A DNA stretch of 64,000 nucleotides from CANKJK01 sp040081715 (GTDB lineage Bacteria > Acidobacteriota > Vicinamibacteria > Vicinamibacterales > UBA2999), in the NCBI GenBank assembly GCA_040081715.1, contig JBEBFY010000002.1:62001-126000 (forward strand), in the 5' to 3' direction. Shown one piece after another: positions 1-9,149 of this stretch (position 1 is its first letter; every line of letters starts with the position of its first letter). A model generated the notes under the pieces. That model worked only from the letters and a program-made list of their open reading frames with translations. It was not told the DNA's origin and made no database searches. The position numbers and the translations under genes are program-made.

Positions 1-1
1 C

Positions 2-816
<815 letters not shown>

Positions 817-820
<4 letters not shown>

Positions 821-1761
821 AGCTCATCGTCACCGGATCGATCGCGTTCGACTACCTGATGTCGTTTCCCGGGAAGTTCACGGAACAGTTTCTGCCCGAC
901 CACCTGGAGCGGCTGAGCCTCAGCTTTCTCGTCGATTCGATGGACAAGCGGCGCGGCGGCTGTGCCCCGAACATCGCCTACACGCTGGCCCTGCTCGGCG
1001 AGCGGCCGTATCTGATGGCGACAGCAGGGCAGGACTTCGGGGACTACCGCGAGTGGCTGAATGCCGCGGGCGTGGATACCTCGCTCGTCACGCAGGTGTC
1101 CGACAAGTTCACGGCATCGTTCTTCTGCAGCACCGACACGGAGAACAACCAGATTGCGTCGTTCTATACAGGGGCGATGGCAAACGCGGCCGAGTTGTCC
1201 TTCCGCACGGTTGACGACTGCGGGCTGGTCATCATTGCGCCGAACGACCCGGCGGCCATGATCCAGTACGCCGAAGAGTGTCGGGCGATGGAGATTCCCT
1301 TCATCTTCGATCCGGGGCAACAGTGTGCCCGCATGAGCGGCGAGGAACTGCAGGCGGGTCTCGCCGGCGCGCAGGTCCTCATCTGCAACGACTACGAGTT
1401 CGAGCTGATCCGCGAGAAGACGGGCCTCGGCGAGGCGGAGATCCTCACGCAGGTCCGGACGCTGATTGTGACGCGTGGCGAACACGGCTCCTGGATCTAC
1501 GAGGGCGGAGACCGCGCGGACGTGTCGGCCGTGGTGCCGCACCGGATTGTCGACCCGACGGGCGTGGGCGATGCGTTCCGGGGCGGGCTCATGAAGGGGC
1601 TGGCGCTGGGCCTGAGCTGTGCCGAGTCGGCGCGGATCGGGAGTGTCGCCGCGACGTATGCGCTTGAACATCTCGGGGGCACCAGCCACGCCTACACCCC
1701 TGGCGAGTTCCGGGACCGGTATCAGAGCCATTTCGGGACCCTTGCAGCCGACGTGGGCTGA
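817..1761 (+). CDS. PfkB-family carbohydrate/nucleoside kinase, adenosine-kinase-like
   Basis: 314 aa ribokinase/PfkB fold protein. The start is the ATG in the ATGA overlap with the upstream phosphorylase; a longer open frame from 718 is only read-through inside that gene. Seen: N-terminal GSIAFDYL strand, the GGCAPNIAY substrate-site segment, and near the C terminus the PfkB signature DPTGVGDAFRGG with the catalytic Asp and anion-hole Gly residues. Known: this family phosphorylates sugars or nucleosides with ATP. Coupling to MTA phosphorylase suggests adenosine or a related purine nucleoside as substrate (inference). Sugar kinase activity is not excluded. Confidence 0.88.
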
Positions 1762-1861
1762 GTCGTCCGGCCTGCCGCAGCCTGCGAGGGGCTACGATAA
1801 CGTGCTCATCGCGGTTCATTGGCACCAAGTCTGGCTCGTGTCTTTAGTGGAGGAAATTCGC

Positions 1862-4711
1862 ATGTTCAGAACCATGTGGCGTCGCGTGGCGGTCGTCATG
1901 CTGCTGAGTGCTGTGGCACCCGGTGCTGCGCTTGCGCAGAGCGGGATTGCCGGTGTGGTCACCGATACGACCGGAGCCGTCCTTCCCGGGGTAACCGTTG
2001 AGGCCGCCAGCCCGGTCCTGATCGAAAAGGTCCGGAGCGCGGTTACTGACGGCCAGGGCAACTACAGGGTCACGGACCTGCGCCCGGGTACCTACGCGGT
2101 GACATTTACCCTGCCAGGGTTTTCGACGGTCATCCGGGAGGGGGTCCGGATCGAGGCGGATTTCATGGCGTCGATCAGCGTGCAGCTCAAGGTCGGCGGA
2201 GTGGAGGAGACCATCACGGTCTCCGGAGCCTCGCCCATCGTGGACGTGCAGAGCACGACGCGGCGCGACGTCCTCTCGCGCGAGATGATTGAGGCGCTGC
2301 CGACGGGACGGTCCTACCAGACGGTGATGCAGACGCTCCCGGCGGTCAGTGCGCAGGGCAATGTCCGCTTCGACGTGGGTGGGTCGACCACCATGCAGCA
2401 GGGGTCGGGCGCGGCTTACGGCGGCCAGGCGGGCGACTTCGTGCTGATGATCGACAACATGACGGTGTCGACGCCCATCGGGCAGGGTGACCGGCCGGGG
2501 CTCTACATCAATGACGGCGGGTTCGAGGAATCCGTCTACATTATCAACGCAGGCACCGCCGAGGTGTCCACGCCTGGCATCAAGACGAATCTGATTCCGA
2601 AGCAGGGCGGCAACCAGATCAAGGGACAGTTCATCGGCCTATTCGCCAACGACGCGACCCAGGGGAAGAATCTGACCGACGACCTGATCAATCGGGGATT
2701 CAACGGAACGGCTGGCCTGTACCGGCAGTTCGACATGAATCCCAGCGTGGGCGGCCCGATTCTCAAAGATCGCCTCTGGTTCTTCACGTCGTACCGGAAG
2801 TGGGGCTACAACAACTACATCCTGTCTCTGAAGAACGCTGACGGGTCCGCTTTCCGTGACACGAACGAGAGCCACGCGTACCCGATTCGACTGACCGCGC
2901 AGCTGTCCCCCCGGAACAAGTTGACCGGCGTCCTGGAGCGTACGGGGAAGGAGCGGAAGTACAGCGGCATCGAGAGTGGCCTGGTCGCGCTCGAGGCGGC
3001 CGGCTGGCAGGCGTTGCGCAACCACTACTACGCCCAGGGCAAGTTCACGTCGACACTGACCAATCGCGCCCTGCTCGAGATTGGGCATTCCTACACCCGT
3101 CACGATCTGCCCAACAGGTACCAGCCCAGCGTACGGGTCAGCCGCGATCCGTTCAATTCGGACATCCCGCGCCGCGACCTGATCACCGGCCGGACCTGGA
3201 GCGCGGGCTCACAGAGCCTCATCGAATGGTGGAACTTGTACACGATGGGGTCGCTCTCCTACGTCACGGGCTCCCACGCGATGAAGTTCGGCATCCAGCA
3301 GCGGAGCGGCAAGTCGCACGTGGTCGAGGAGGCGCTGAACGGCAGCCTGCAGCAGCTCTATCGCAACGGCGTGCCGGATTCCGTGACGATTCGCGCGGCC
3401 GATATCGACGCCACGACCAACCTCGATTGGGACATGGGTATCTACGCTCAGGATTCGTGGACGATGAAGCGCCTCACGGTGAACCCCGGCCTGCGCATTG
3501 ATTACTTCGCCGGCCATGTGCCGGATCAGGCGGCCGGGGCTGGCCGGTTCCTTCCAGCCCGGACCTTCGAGGCGTTGACGAACATTCCGACGTGGCTGGA
3601 CGTATCGCCGCGACTGGGCGTCTCCTTCGACCTGTTCGGCAATGGCCGCACGGCGCTCAAGGGCAGCGCGGGCCGCTATATGCAGCAGGAGGCGCTCGGC
3701 TTCATCGAGAACTTCAATCCGCAGCTGGCGGGCAGCGCCACCGCGGGCCGCGTGACGGACACGCGCACCTGGCGCGATGCGAATGGCAATGACATCGCGG
3801 AGGAGAGCGAACTCGGCCCGTCCCAGAACCGGGCCTTTGGCGTCTCGCGGTTCCGGAACCCGAACCCGGACATCGAACGCGCGTGGCAGACGCTCTACAA
3901 CGTCACGCTCCAGCATGAACTACGCCCGGGGATCGGCGTGTCGGTGGCGTTCAACAAGCGTGACTACTACGACATCGGCTGGACCGACAACCTGGCCGTG
4001 AGCTTGACGGATTACACGCCGATCACGGTTGCCAACCCGCTGGACAGCGCCAAGAGCCTGACGATCTACAACCTGGCAGCCGCCAAGCTTGGCCTGGTCG
4101 ACGATCTCGACAACACATCAAAGGGGAACAGCCGGCACTACAACGGTGTCGACTTCGGCATCAACGCCCGCTTTGCGAACGGCGCGACACTGACTGGCGG
4201 CACGTCGACGGGCCGGTCGATGCAGAACCTGTGCGAACTGGAGAACCCGAACGGCGGCGCCGCTGTCTCGGCGTTGGCGCCGCGCCTGGATTTCTGCGAC
4301 GACAGTAAGTTCGATATCCCGTTTCTGAGCACCTTCAAAGCGTCGGGGACGTACCCGCTGCCCTGGGGATTCCGCCTGAGCGGCGTGTATCAGAACCAGC
4401 CGGGCGACGAGGAGCTGATCACCTACTCGGTGGGGCGCGCCATCGTCCCCACGCTGACGGTGACGACGGTGAATGTTCGTGTAAACGAACCGGGGAGCCT
4501 CTATTACGACCGGGTCAGTACGCTCGACTTCAGCCTGGCGAAGGTGTTCAAGTTCGGCCGCTTCCGGGTGACGCCGAAGCTGGACATCTTCAACTCGCTC
4601 AACGCCAATCCGGTGACGGCCGAAACGCTGACCGTCGGGTCCGCGCTTGGACGGCCGACGGCGGTGCTCAATCCCCGCCTGCTGCGGCTGGGCGGGGCGA
4701 TCGACTTCTAG
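1862..4711 (+). CDS. TonB-dependent receptor, Oar-like, with carboxypeptidase-regulatory-like domain
   Basis: 949 aa outer-membrane protein. ATG at 1862 follows a strong ribosome binding site (GGAGGAA, 1849-1855) and opens a signal peptide cleaved probably after ALA-25. Residues about 27-112 form an Ig-like carboxypeptidase-regulatory domain (GVVTDTTGAVLPGVTV, then GxYRVTDLRPGTY). A TonB-box-like ETITV lies at 116-120, then a plug domain and a long barrel rich in aromatic beta strands, ending with the usual short C-terminal strand (GGAIDF). Known: Oar-type receptors are abundant in Acidobacteriota and import oligosaccharides, peptides or siderophores; the ligand cannot be told. It stands alone with no SusD partner. 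A U-less hairpin follows the gene. Confidence 0.92.
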   Translation: MFRTMWRRVAVVMLLSAVAPGAALAQSGIAGVVTDTTGAVLPGVTVEAASPVLIEKVRSAVTDGQGNYRVTDLRPGTYAVTFTLPGFSTVIREGVRIEADFMASISVQLKVGGVEETITVSGASPIVDVQSTTRRDVLSREMIEALPTGRSYQTVMQTLPAVSAQGNVRFDVGGSTTMQQGSGAAYGGQAGDFVLMIDNMTVSTPIGQGDRPGLYINDGGFEESVYIINAGTAEVSTPGIKTNLIPKQGGNQIKGQFIGLFANDATQGKNLTDDLINRGFNGTAGLYRQFDMNPSVGGPILKDRLWFFTSYRKWGYNNYILSLKNADGSAFRDTNESHAYPIRLTAQLSPRNKLTGVLERTGKERKYSGIESGLVALEAAGWQALRNHYYAQGKFTSTLTNRALLEIGHSYTRHDLPNRYQPSVRVSRDPFNSDIPRRDLITGRTWSAGSQSLIEWWNLYTMGSLSYVTGSHAMKFGIQQRSGKSHVVEEALNGSLQQLYRNGVPDSVTIRAADIDATTNLDWDMGIYAQDSWTMKRLTVNPGLRIDYFAGHVPDQAAGAGRFLPARTFEALTNIPTWLDVSPRLGVSFDLFGNGRTALKGSAGRYMQQEALGFIENFNPQLAGSATAGRVTDTRTWRDANGNDIAEESELGPSQNRAFGVSRFRNPNPDIERAWQTLYNVTLQHELRPGIGVSVAFNKRDYYDIGWTDNLAVSLTDYTPITVANPLDSAKSLTIYNLAAAKLGLVDDLDNTSKGNSRHYNGVDFGINARFANGATLTGGTSTGRSMQNLCELENPNGGAAVSALAPRLDFCDDSKFDIPFLSTFKASGTYPLPWGFRLSGVYQNQPGDEELITYSVGRAIVPTLTVTTVNVRVNEPGSLYYDRVSTLDFSLAKVFKFGRFRVTPKLDIFNSLNANPVTAETLTVGSALGRPTAVLNPRLLRLGGAIDF

Positions 4712-4722
4712 ACCTGCAACGT

Positions 4723-4757
4723 AGAACGGGCCGGGGCCGCTGGCTCCGGTCCGTTCT
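4723..4757 (+). terminator. 12-bp hairpin after the TonB-dependent receptor gene
   Basis: AGAACGGGCCGG at 4723-4734 pairs with CCGGTCCGTTCT at 4746-4757 (one G-T pair) around an 11-nt loop. It starts 11 nt after the receptor stop. No T-run follows, so it is either a rho-independent terminator of the U-less kind or an mRNA 3'-end stabiliser. Confidence 0.5.
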
Positions 4758-4796
4758 CGCCTCTGGCGCCGCCCCCAAGTTCCCTGCCGCCGCTGC

Positions 4797-4802
4797 TACA
4801 CT
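4797..4802 (+). promoter_or_regulatory. Putative -10 box (TACACT) giving a near-leaderless transcript
   Basis: TACACT ends 8 nt before the ATG at 4811, so a start 6-8 nt downstream of the hexamer would put the transcript 5' end at or within a few bases of the start codon. No Shine-Dalgarno sequence is visible upstream of this ATG. No convincing -35 hexamer is visible. Confidence 0.35.
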
Positions 4803-4810
4803 AGCGCTGC

Positions 4811-5197
4811 ATGCCACCAACCGCGTCCGTGACGCCCGCCCGCGTGGCAGCGGTGTGCCTGGCGGGGTGGGCCGTGCCAGGTGCGGGGCACCTCCTCCAG
4901 GGTCGAACGGCAAAGGGCCTCATCTTTCTCCTCGCGCTGTCCCTGATGTTTGCAACTGGCCTGTGGCTCGAGGGGCAGATCTTCGCCTTCGATCTGGCAC
5001 AGCCCCTGGTGTTTCTCGAGGCGGTCGCCGACCTCGGGATCGGGTTGCCGTTCCTGGCAGTGCGCGCGGCGGGTCTCGGAACCGGTCGCGTTGTTGCCGT
5101 GACCTACGAGTACGGCAATACGTTCATCCTCGTCGCGGGGCTCCTGAACCTGCTCGTCGTGCTCGACGCCTACGACATTGCCCACGGCAGGAAATAG
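4811..5197 (+). CDS. Small multi-pass inner-membrane protein of unknown function
   Basis: 128 aa with about four hydrophobic segments (roughly residues 11-29, 34-52, 70-88 and 100-122). The motif PGAGHLLQGRTAKGLIFL resembles the start of TM2-like or YIP-like small membrane proteins, where a Pro-Gly-x-Gly-His turn precedes a helix. I do not recognise a characterised family. It heads a tight cluster with a 57-aa membrane protein, a VanZ-like protein and an enoyl-CoA hydratase; the first gap is only 4 nt. Membrane location is well supported, function is not. Confidence 0.7.
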   Translation: MPPTASVTPARVAAVCLAGWAVPGAGHLLQGRTAKGLIFLLALSLMFATGLWLEGQIFAFDLAQPLVFLEAVADLGIGLPFLAVRAAGLGTGRVVAVTYEYGNTFILVAGLLNLLVVLDAYDIAHGRK

Positions 5198-5201
5198 CGT
5201 C

Positions 5202-5375
5202 ATGGCGAGTCATCTGGGTCTGCTCGTGCTGTTTGCCGGCTTCGTCTCCGTGGTGTTCGCCGCGTTGACCGCCGACGAGCTTGGCGTGCAGGCGCGGACG
5301 GGTGGCCGGATGTTCGGCGGATTCCTTCTCGCCGGACTGGCCCTGGGCTGGGTGCTGCGCCTGTTCCCGGTGTGA
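5202..5375 (+). CDS. 57-aa membrane protein, unknown
   Basis: ATG at 5202 is 4 nt after the previous stop, and the gene ends in a GTGA overlap with the VanZ-like gene, so it is framed by translational coupling on both sides. The peptide has two hydrophobic helices (about residues 5-22 and 37-55) separated by a short polar loop. An upstream in-frame start at 5178 would overlap the previous gene and is less likely. No family recognised; its reality rests on length, hydrophobicity and exact packing. Confidence 0.55.
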   Translation: MASHLGLLVLFAGFVSVVFAALTADELGVQARTGGRMFGGFLLAGLALGWVLRLFPV

Positions 5376-5791
5376 GCGCCGGAACAGCCCCGTCCGCTCC
5401 GTCGCGGGGCAGGGCGCTCTGCAGGGCGCTCTGGCTGTGGACCCCGGTGCTGGCCTACATGGCGGCGATCTTCTACGTCCAGTCGCTATCGAATCCGCCA
5501 TCGCCCCCCGGGCTGAACGACAAGTTCAGCCATCTGCTCGGATATGCGGGCCTCGGCCTCGTCGCCGCGCGGGCCTGCGCGGGAGGGCTGGGACGCCGGG
5601 TGAGTCTGGCATCAGCCCTGACGGCGGTGGCGCTCGTCTCCGCCTACGGCATTACCGACGAGATCCACCAGATGTTTGTCCCCCTCCGTGCCGTAGAACT
5701 CCTCGACTGGTACGCGGACACGGCCGGCGCGCTGGTTGGCACGGCCGCGTGCATGGGGTGGGGTATACTCGTCCACTCGCGAGCCCGCTGA
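5372..5791 (+). CDS. VanZ-like family membrane protein
   Basis: 139 aa, GTG start overlapping the previous stop. Four membrane helices with the VanZ pattern: a conserved NDKFSHLLGYAGLG segment after the first helix and a later EIHQMFVPLRAVELLDWYADTAGALVG segment (Glu, Gln, Arg and Asp conserved in the family). VanZ gives low-level teicoplanin resistance in Tn1546, but most chromosomal members are of unknown role in the envelope. The stop codon shares one base with the next ATG (TGATG). Confidence 0.82.
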   Translation: MSAGTAPSAPSRGRALCRALWLWTPVLAYMAAIFYVQSLSNPPSPPGLNDKFSHLLGYAGLGLVAARACAGGLGRRVSLASALTAVALVSAYGITDEIHQMFVPLRAVELLDWYADTAGALVGTAACMGWGILVHSRAR

Positions 5792-6573
5792 TGCCTTTTG
5801 AAAATCTCCTCCTCGAACAGGACGGCACCGTCGCCGTCGTCACCGTCAATCGCCCGAAGGTCCTCAACGCCCTGAATGCCGCGACGATCGCGGAACTCCG
5901 AGGCGTCTTTGCGGACCTGAAGGCGGACGACTCCGTCCGGGTCGTGATTCTCACCGGAGCCGGAGAAAAGTCGTTCGTGGCCGGCGCCGACATCAGTGAG
6001 CTTGCCGCGCAGTCGGCTGCCGGCGCGCAGGTGGTGGCCCGGAACGGGCAGGCCGCCTTCGCCCTGATCGAGCAGCTCGGCAAGCCCGTGATTGCGGCGG
6101 TCAACGGTTTCGCGCTGGGTGGCGGATGCGAGCTGGCCATGGCCTGCACGCTGCGCCTCGCGGCTGAGACGGCCCGCTTCGGCCAGCCCGAGGTCAACCT
6201 CGGCCTGATTCCCGGCTATGCCGGCACGCAGCGTTTGCCCAGGCTGGTGGGGAAGGGCGTGGCCCTGGATCTGCTGCTGACCGGCCGGATGGTGAAGGCC
6301 GACGAAGCGCTCGCAGTCGGACTCGTGAACCGCGTGGTGCCGGCGGCCGAGCTGATGACCGCGGCCCGTGCCCTGGCGGCCGAGCTTGCCGGTAAGCCGC
6401 CACGCTCGCTGGAGTACATCCTGACGGCCGTCAATCGGGGCGTCGACCTGACGCTCGAGGCGGGGACGGAGCTCGAGGCGGCGCTCTTCGGCGTAGTGTC
6501 CTCCACGAGCGACATGCGTGAAGGGACGAGCGCGTTTCTCGAGAAGCGTTCCGCGACCTTCACGGGCCGCTGA
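5791..6573 (+). CDS. Enoyl-CoA hydratase/isomerase family protein
   Basis: 260 aa crotonase-fold enzyme. ATG at 5791 overlaps the VanZ stop; the frame stays open back to 5281 but that part is a shadow of VanZ. Seen: NRPKVLNALN near the N terminus, the oxyanion-hole segments FVAGADISELA and AVNGFALGGGCELAMACTLRLA, and the two acid positions in the crotonase active site (Glu in GGGCELA and Glu in FGQPEVNLGLIPG). With both acids kept it is most likely a true hydratase acting on short-chain 2-enoyl-CoA in fatty-acid or amino-acid degradation. A possible -10 (TATACT, 5764-5769) lies 21 nt upstream inside vanZ. Confidence 0.9.
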   Translation: MPFENLLLEQDGTVAVVTVNRPKVLNALNAATIAELRGVFADLKADDSVRVVILTGAGEKSFVAGADISELAAQSAAGAQVVARNGQAAFALIEQLGKPVIAAVNGFALGGGCELAMACTLRLAAETARFGQPEVNLGLIPGYAGTQRLPRLVGKGVALDLLLTGRMVKADEALAVGLVNRVVPAAELMTAARALAAELAGKPPRSLEYILTAVNRGVDLTLEAGTELEAALFGVVSSTSDMREGTSAFLEKRSATFTGR

Positions 6574-6610
6574 CGTTCATTCCGAGGGGCGGGCGCCCCG
6601 GCCACAGCAC

Positions 6611-7102
6611 ATGACCGCACCTGTCGCGCTTTCGGGAGACCACCAGGATCCGTCGGGCCGCTACGCCGTCGTGGTCTCGCGATTCAACGACGAGGTCACC
6701 ACGGGGCTGCTCCAGGGTGCGCTCGATACGCTGGGCGAGTCGGGCGTGGCCGACGGCCGCATCACGGTCATCCATGTGCCTGGCGCCTACGAGATTCCGC
6801 TTGCCGCGCGCAGAGCCGGAACGTCAGGGCTCTTTGACGCGGTGATCTGCCTGGGGTGCCTCATCAAGGGCGACACGATGCACTTCGAGTACATCGCCGA
6901 TGCGGCCACGCGCGGGATCGCGGATGCCGCCGCCGCCACCGGCGTGCCGATGGCGTTCGGCGTGCTGACGACCGTGACCGATGAGCAGGCGCTGATCCGG
7001 TCGCGTCCGGGTCCCGAGAACAAGGGCCGGGAAGCGGCGCTCGCAGCGGTGGAGATGGTGACGCTCCTCCGGAAATGGCCCGCGGCCGGTGACGCGCGGT
7101 GA
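6611..7102 (+). CDS. ribH: 6,7-dimethyl-8-ribityllumazine synthase
   Basis: 163 aa, the usual lumazine synthase size. Condenses 5-amino-6-ribitylaminouracil with 3,4-dihydroxy-2-butanone-4-phosphate, the penultimate step of riboflavin synthesis. Seen: VVSRFNDEVT (pyrimidine site), VPGAYEIPLAA, CLGCLIKGDTMHFEYIADAATRGI with the phosphate-binding and catalytic region (His in TMHFEY), and AFGVLTTVTDEQA. The ATG at 6611 fits the family's N terminus; longer reading from 6518 runs inside the previous gene. It overlaps nusB by a GTGA, the very common ribH-nusB pairing. Flavin supply fits the ETF genes later in the window. Confidence 0.96.
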   Translation: MTAPVALSGDHQDPSGRYAVVVSRFNDEVTTGLLQGALDTLGESGVADGRITVIHVPGAYEIPLAARRAGTSGLFDAVICLGCLIKGDTMHFEYIADAATRGIADAAAATGVPMAFGVLTTVTDEQALIRSRPGPENKGREAALAAVEMVTLLRKWPAAGDAR

Positions 7103-7599
7103 GCGAGCCTGTTCCGGCCGGCCGCTCCGGCATCGAGCGGATGGACCCGCGCCATCACGCGCGCGAAGCGGCCGTGCAGATGCTCTACCAGTGGGAAGTG
7201 GGCCACGCGTCCGTGCAGGAGGTGGCCGCGCACTTCTTCGAGGATCGCGATGCCGCAGGCCCAGGCGATGAGGGACACGAAGAGGAACGGCCCGTCCCCC
7301 TGTCGGCGGCGCAGCGGGCCTTCGCGATGGAGCTGCTCCGGGGTGTGGCCGCCCATGCGAATGCGCTGGATCCGGTTATCGCCGCCGCGGCGCAGCACTG
7401 GCGTCTCGAGCGGATGGCGATCGTGGATCGGTTGATCCTCCGCCTCGCGGTGTACGAGTTCCAGCACCGGCCCGAGACGCCGGCCCGCGTGATCATCAAC
7501 GAGGCACTGGAGCTGGCGCGGACGTTCAGTACCGAAGACGCGGTCCGCTTCATCAATGGACTGCTGGATGGCGTCAGGAAGACGCTTGAGCGAAGCTAG
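7099..7599 (+). CDS. nusB: Transcription antitermination factor NusB
   Basis: 166 aa all-helical RNA-binding protein that acts with NusE (S10) at boxA in rRNA antitermination. The family N-terminal signature appears as HHAREAAVQMLYQWE and the C-terminal one as RVIINEALELARTFSTEDAVRFINGLLDGVRK. The GTG at 7099 overlaps the ribH stop; an internal ATG at 7141 just before the signature is the alternative start. An acidic stretch around residues 48-62 (EDRDAAGPGDEGHEEE) is a mild insertion relative to the E. coli protein. Confidence 0.95.
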   Translation: MSEPVPAGRSGIERMDPRHHAREAAVQMLYQWEVGHASVQEVAAHFFEDRDAAGPGDEGHEEERPVPLSAAQRAFAMELLRGVAAHANALDPVIAAAAQHWRLERMAIVDRLILRLAVYEFQHRPETPARVIINEALELARTFSTEDAVRFINGLLDGVRKTLERS

Positions 7600-7619
7600 T
7601 CAGGGGACCACAGACACCG

Positions 7620-9137
7620 ATGAGTGAACTCCCTCCCGAATCCGACCAGGTCCAGCAGCGTCGCGCAAACCTCGAGGCACTGCGTCAGCTCGGCGTGGAG
7701 GTCTATCCGCGCACGTTCGAGCAGGGTGCGACCGTCGAGTCGCTGGTGGCGCTCCACGGGCCCGCGTCAGGTGAGGCACTGGAAGCCGCGCAGCCGCAGG
7801 CCAGAACGGCGGGGCGAATCCTCGGCCTTCGCAGCTTCGGCAAGGCGAACTTCCTGGTCCTCTCCGACGGCAAGACCCGCATCCAGGTCTACCTCCGCAA
7901 GGATTCGCTGCCCGAGTTGGACTTCGCGGTGTTCCGGCTCCTCGACTTTGGCGACTGGGTCGGCGTCGAGGGCCGGGTGTTCCGGACGAAGACCAACGAG
8001 CTGACGATCTGGGCCGCCCGCCTGACGTTCCTTGCCAAGTGCCTCGTGCCCCTGCCAGAGAAGTGGCACGGCCTCCAGGACGTGGAGATCCGCTACCGCC
8101 AGCGCTACCTGGACCTGACGGTCAATCCGGATGCGCGGCACGTATTCGAAGTGCGCAGCCGCGTCGTCACGGCGATACGGGCGTTTCTCATCGAGCGCGG
8201 GTTCCTCGAAGTCGAGACGCCGATGATGCATCCCATCGCCGGCGGGGCCCTGGCCAGGCCGTTTGTCACGCACCACAACACGCTCGACATGCGGCTCTTC
8301 ATGCGCATCGCGCCGGAGCTCTACCTGAAGCGGCTGACCGTGGGCGGCATCGAGCGCGTGTTCGAGATCAACCGGAACTTCCGGAACGAAGGCATCTCGA
8401 CCCAGCACAACCCCGAGTTCACGATGCTGGAGTTCTACTGGTCCTACGCGGACTACCAGGCGCTCATGGGGCTGACCGAAGGGATGCTGGCCGACGTGGC
8501 CCGTGCCGCGACGGGGGGCACGGAGGTCACGTTCGGCGACCACCAGATCAGCTTCGCCGCGCCATTCGCCCGTCTGTCGTTGCGCGAGGCGGCTCGCGAG
8601 GCGGCCTCGGCGAAGTTGGGGGTGGCGATTGATGCCGGCGCGCTGCGCTCGCGCGATCAGGCGGCGGATATCGCCCGGCGCCTCGGGCTGGAGATTGCGC
8701 CGTCGATGGGCGCGGGCAAGATCGCCGCGGAGATCTTCGAGGCGCTCTGCGAGGGCGCACTCGTGCAGCCGACGTTCGTCTACGACTTTCCCACCGAGGT
8801 GTCGCCGCTCTCCAAGCAGAAGGCGGATGACCCCGACACGGTGGAGCGGTTCGAGCTCTACATCGGCGGATTCGAGGTGGCCAACGCCTTCTCGGAGCTG
8901 AACGATCCGGTGGAGCAGCGGCGCCGCTTCGAAGAGCAACTGGCGAGTCGCGCCGGCGGCGACGACGAGGCGCACGCCATGGATGAGGACTACATCCGGG
9001 CGCTCGAGTACGGTATGCCTCCGGCCGGCGGAGAGGGCGTGGGGATCGACCGGCTCGTGATGCTGCTCACCAACAGCCCGTCCATCCGCGACGTGATTCT
9101 CTTCCCGCTGATGCGGCCCCGGCAGGCATCAGTGTAG
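7620..9137 (+). CDS. lysS: Lysyl-tRNA synthetase, class II
   Basis: 505 aa. N-terminal OB-fold anticodon-binding domain (about 55-165), then the class II catalytic core: motif 1 around GFLEVETPMMHPIAGGA, motif 2 FEINRNFRNEGISTQHNPEFTMLEFY, motif 3 GVGIDRLVMLLTNSPSIRDVILFP. The HNPEFTMLE run is typical of LysRS. Starts at an ATG 20 nt after nusB, in the same plus-strand run, and is followed 12 nt later by the ABC transporter permease. No paralogue features (PoxA-type truncation) seen. Confidence 0.97.
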   Translation: MSELPPESDQVQQRRANLEALRQLGVEVYPRTFEQGATVESLVALHGPASGEALEAAQPQARTAGRILGLRSFGKANFLVLSDGKTRIQVYLRKDSLPELDFAVFRLLDFGDWVGVEGRVFRTKTNELTIWAARLTFLAKCLVPLPEKWHGLQDVEIRYRQRYLDLTVNPDARHVFEVRSRVVTAIRAFLIERGFLEVETPMMHPIAGGALARPFVTHHNTLDMRLFMRIAPELYLKRLTVGGIERVFEINRNFRNEGISTQHNPEFTMLEFYWSYADYQALMGLTEGMLADVARAATGGTEVTFGDHQISFAAPFARLSLREAAREAASAKLGVAIDAGALRSRDQAADIARRLGLEIAPSMGAGKIAAEIFEALCEGALVQPTFVYDFPTEVSPLSKQKADDPDTVERFELYIGGFEVANAFSELNDPVEQRRRFEEQLASRAGGDDEAHAMDEDYIRALEYGMPPAGGEGVGIDRLVMLLTNSPSIRDVILFPLMRPRQASV

Positions 9138-9149
9138 CGGCCCAGGCAC

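Noticed and set aside
5281..5790. N-terminal extension of the enoyl-CoA hydratase (170 extra codons)
   Set aside because: This part is the VanZ gene read in another frame; the hydratase homology begins exactly at the ATG at 5791.
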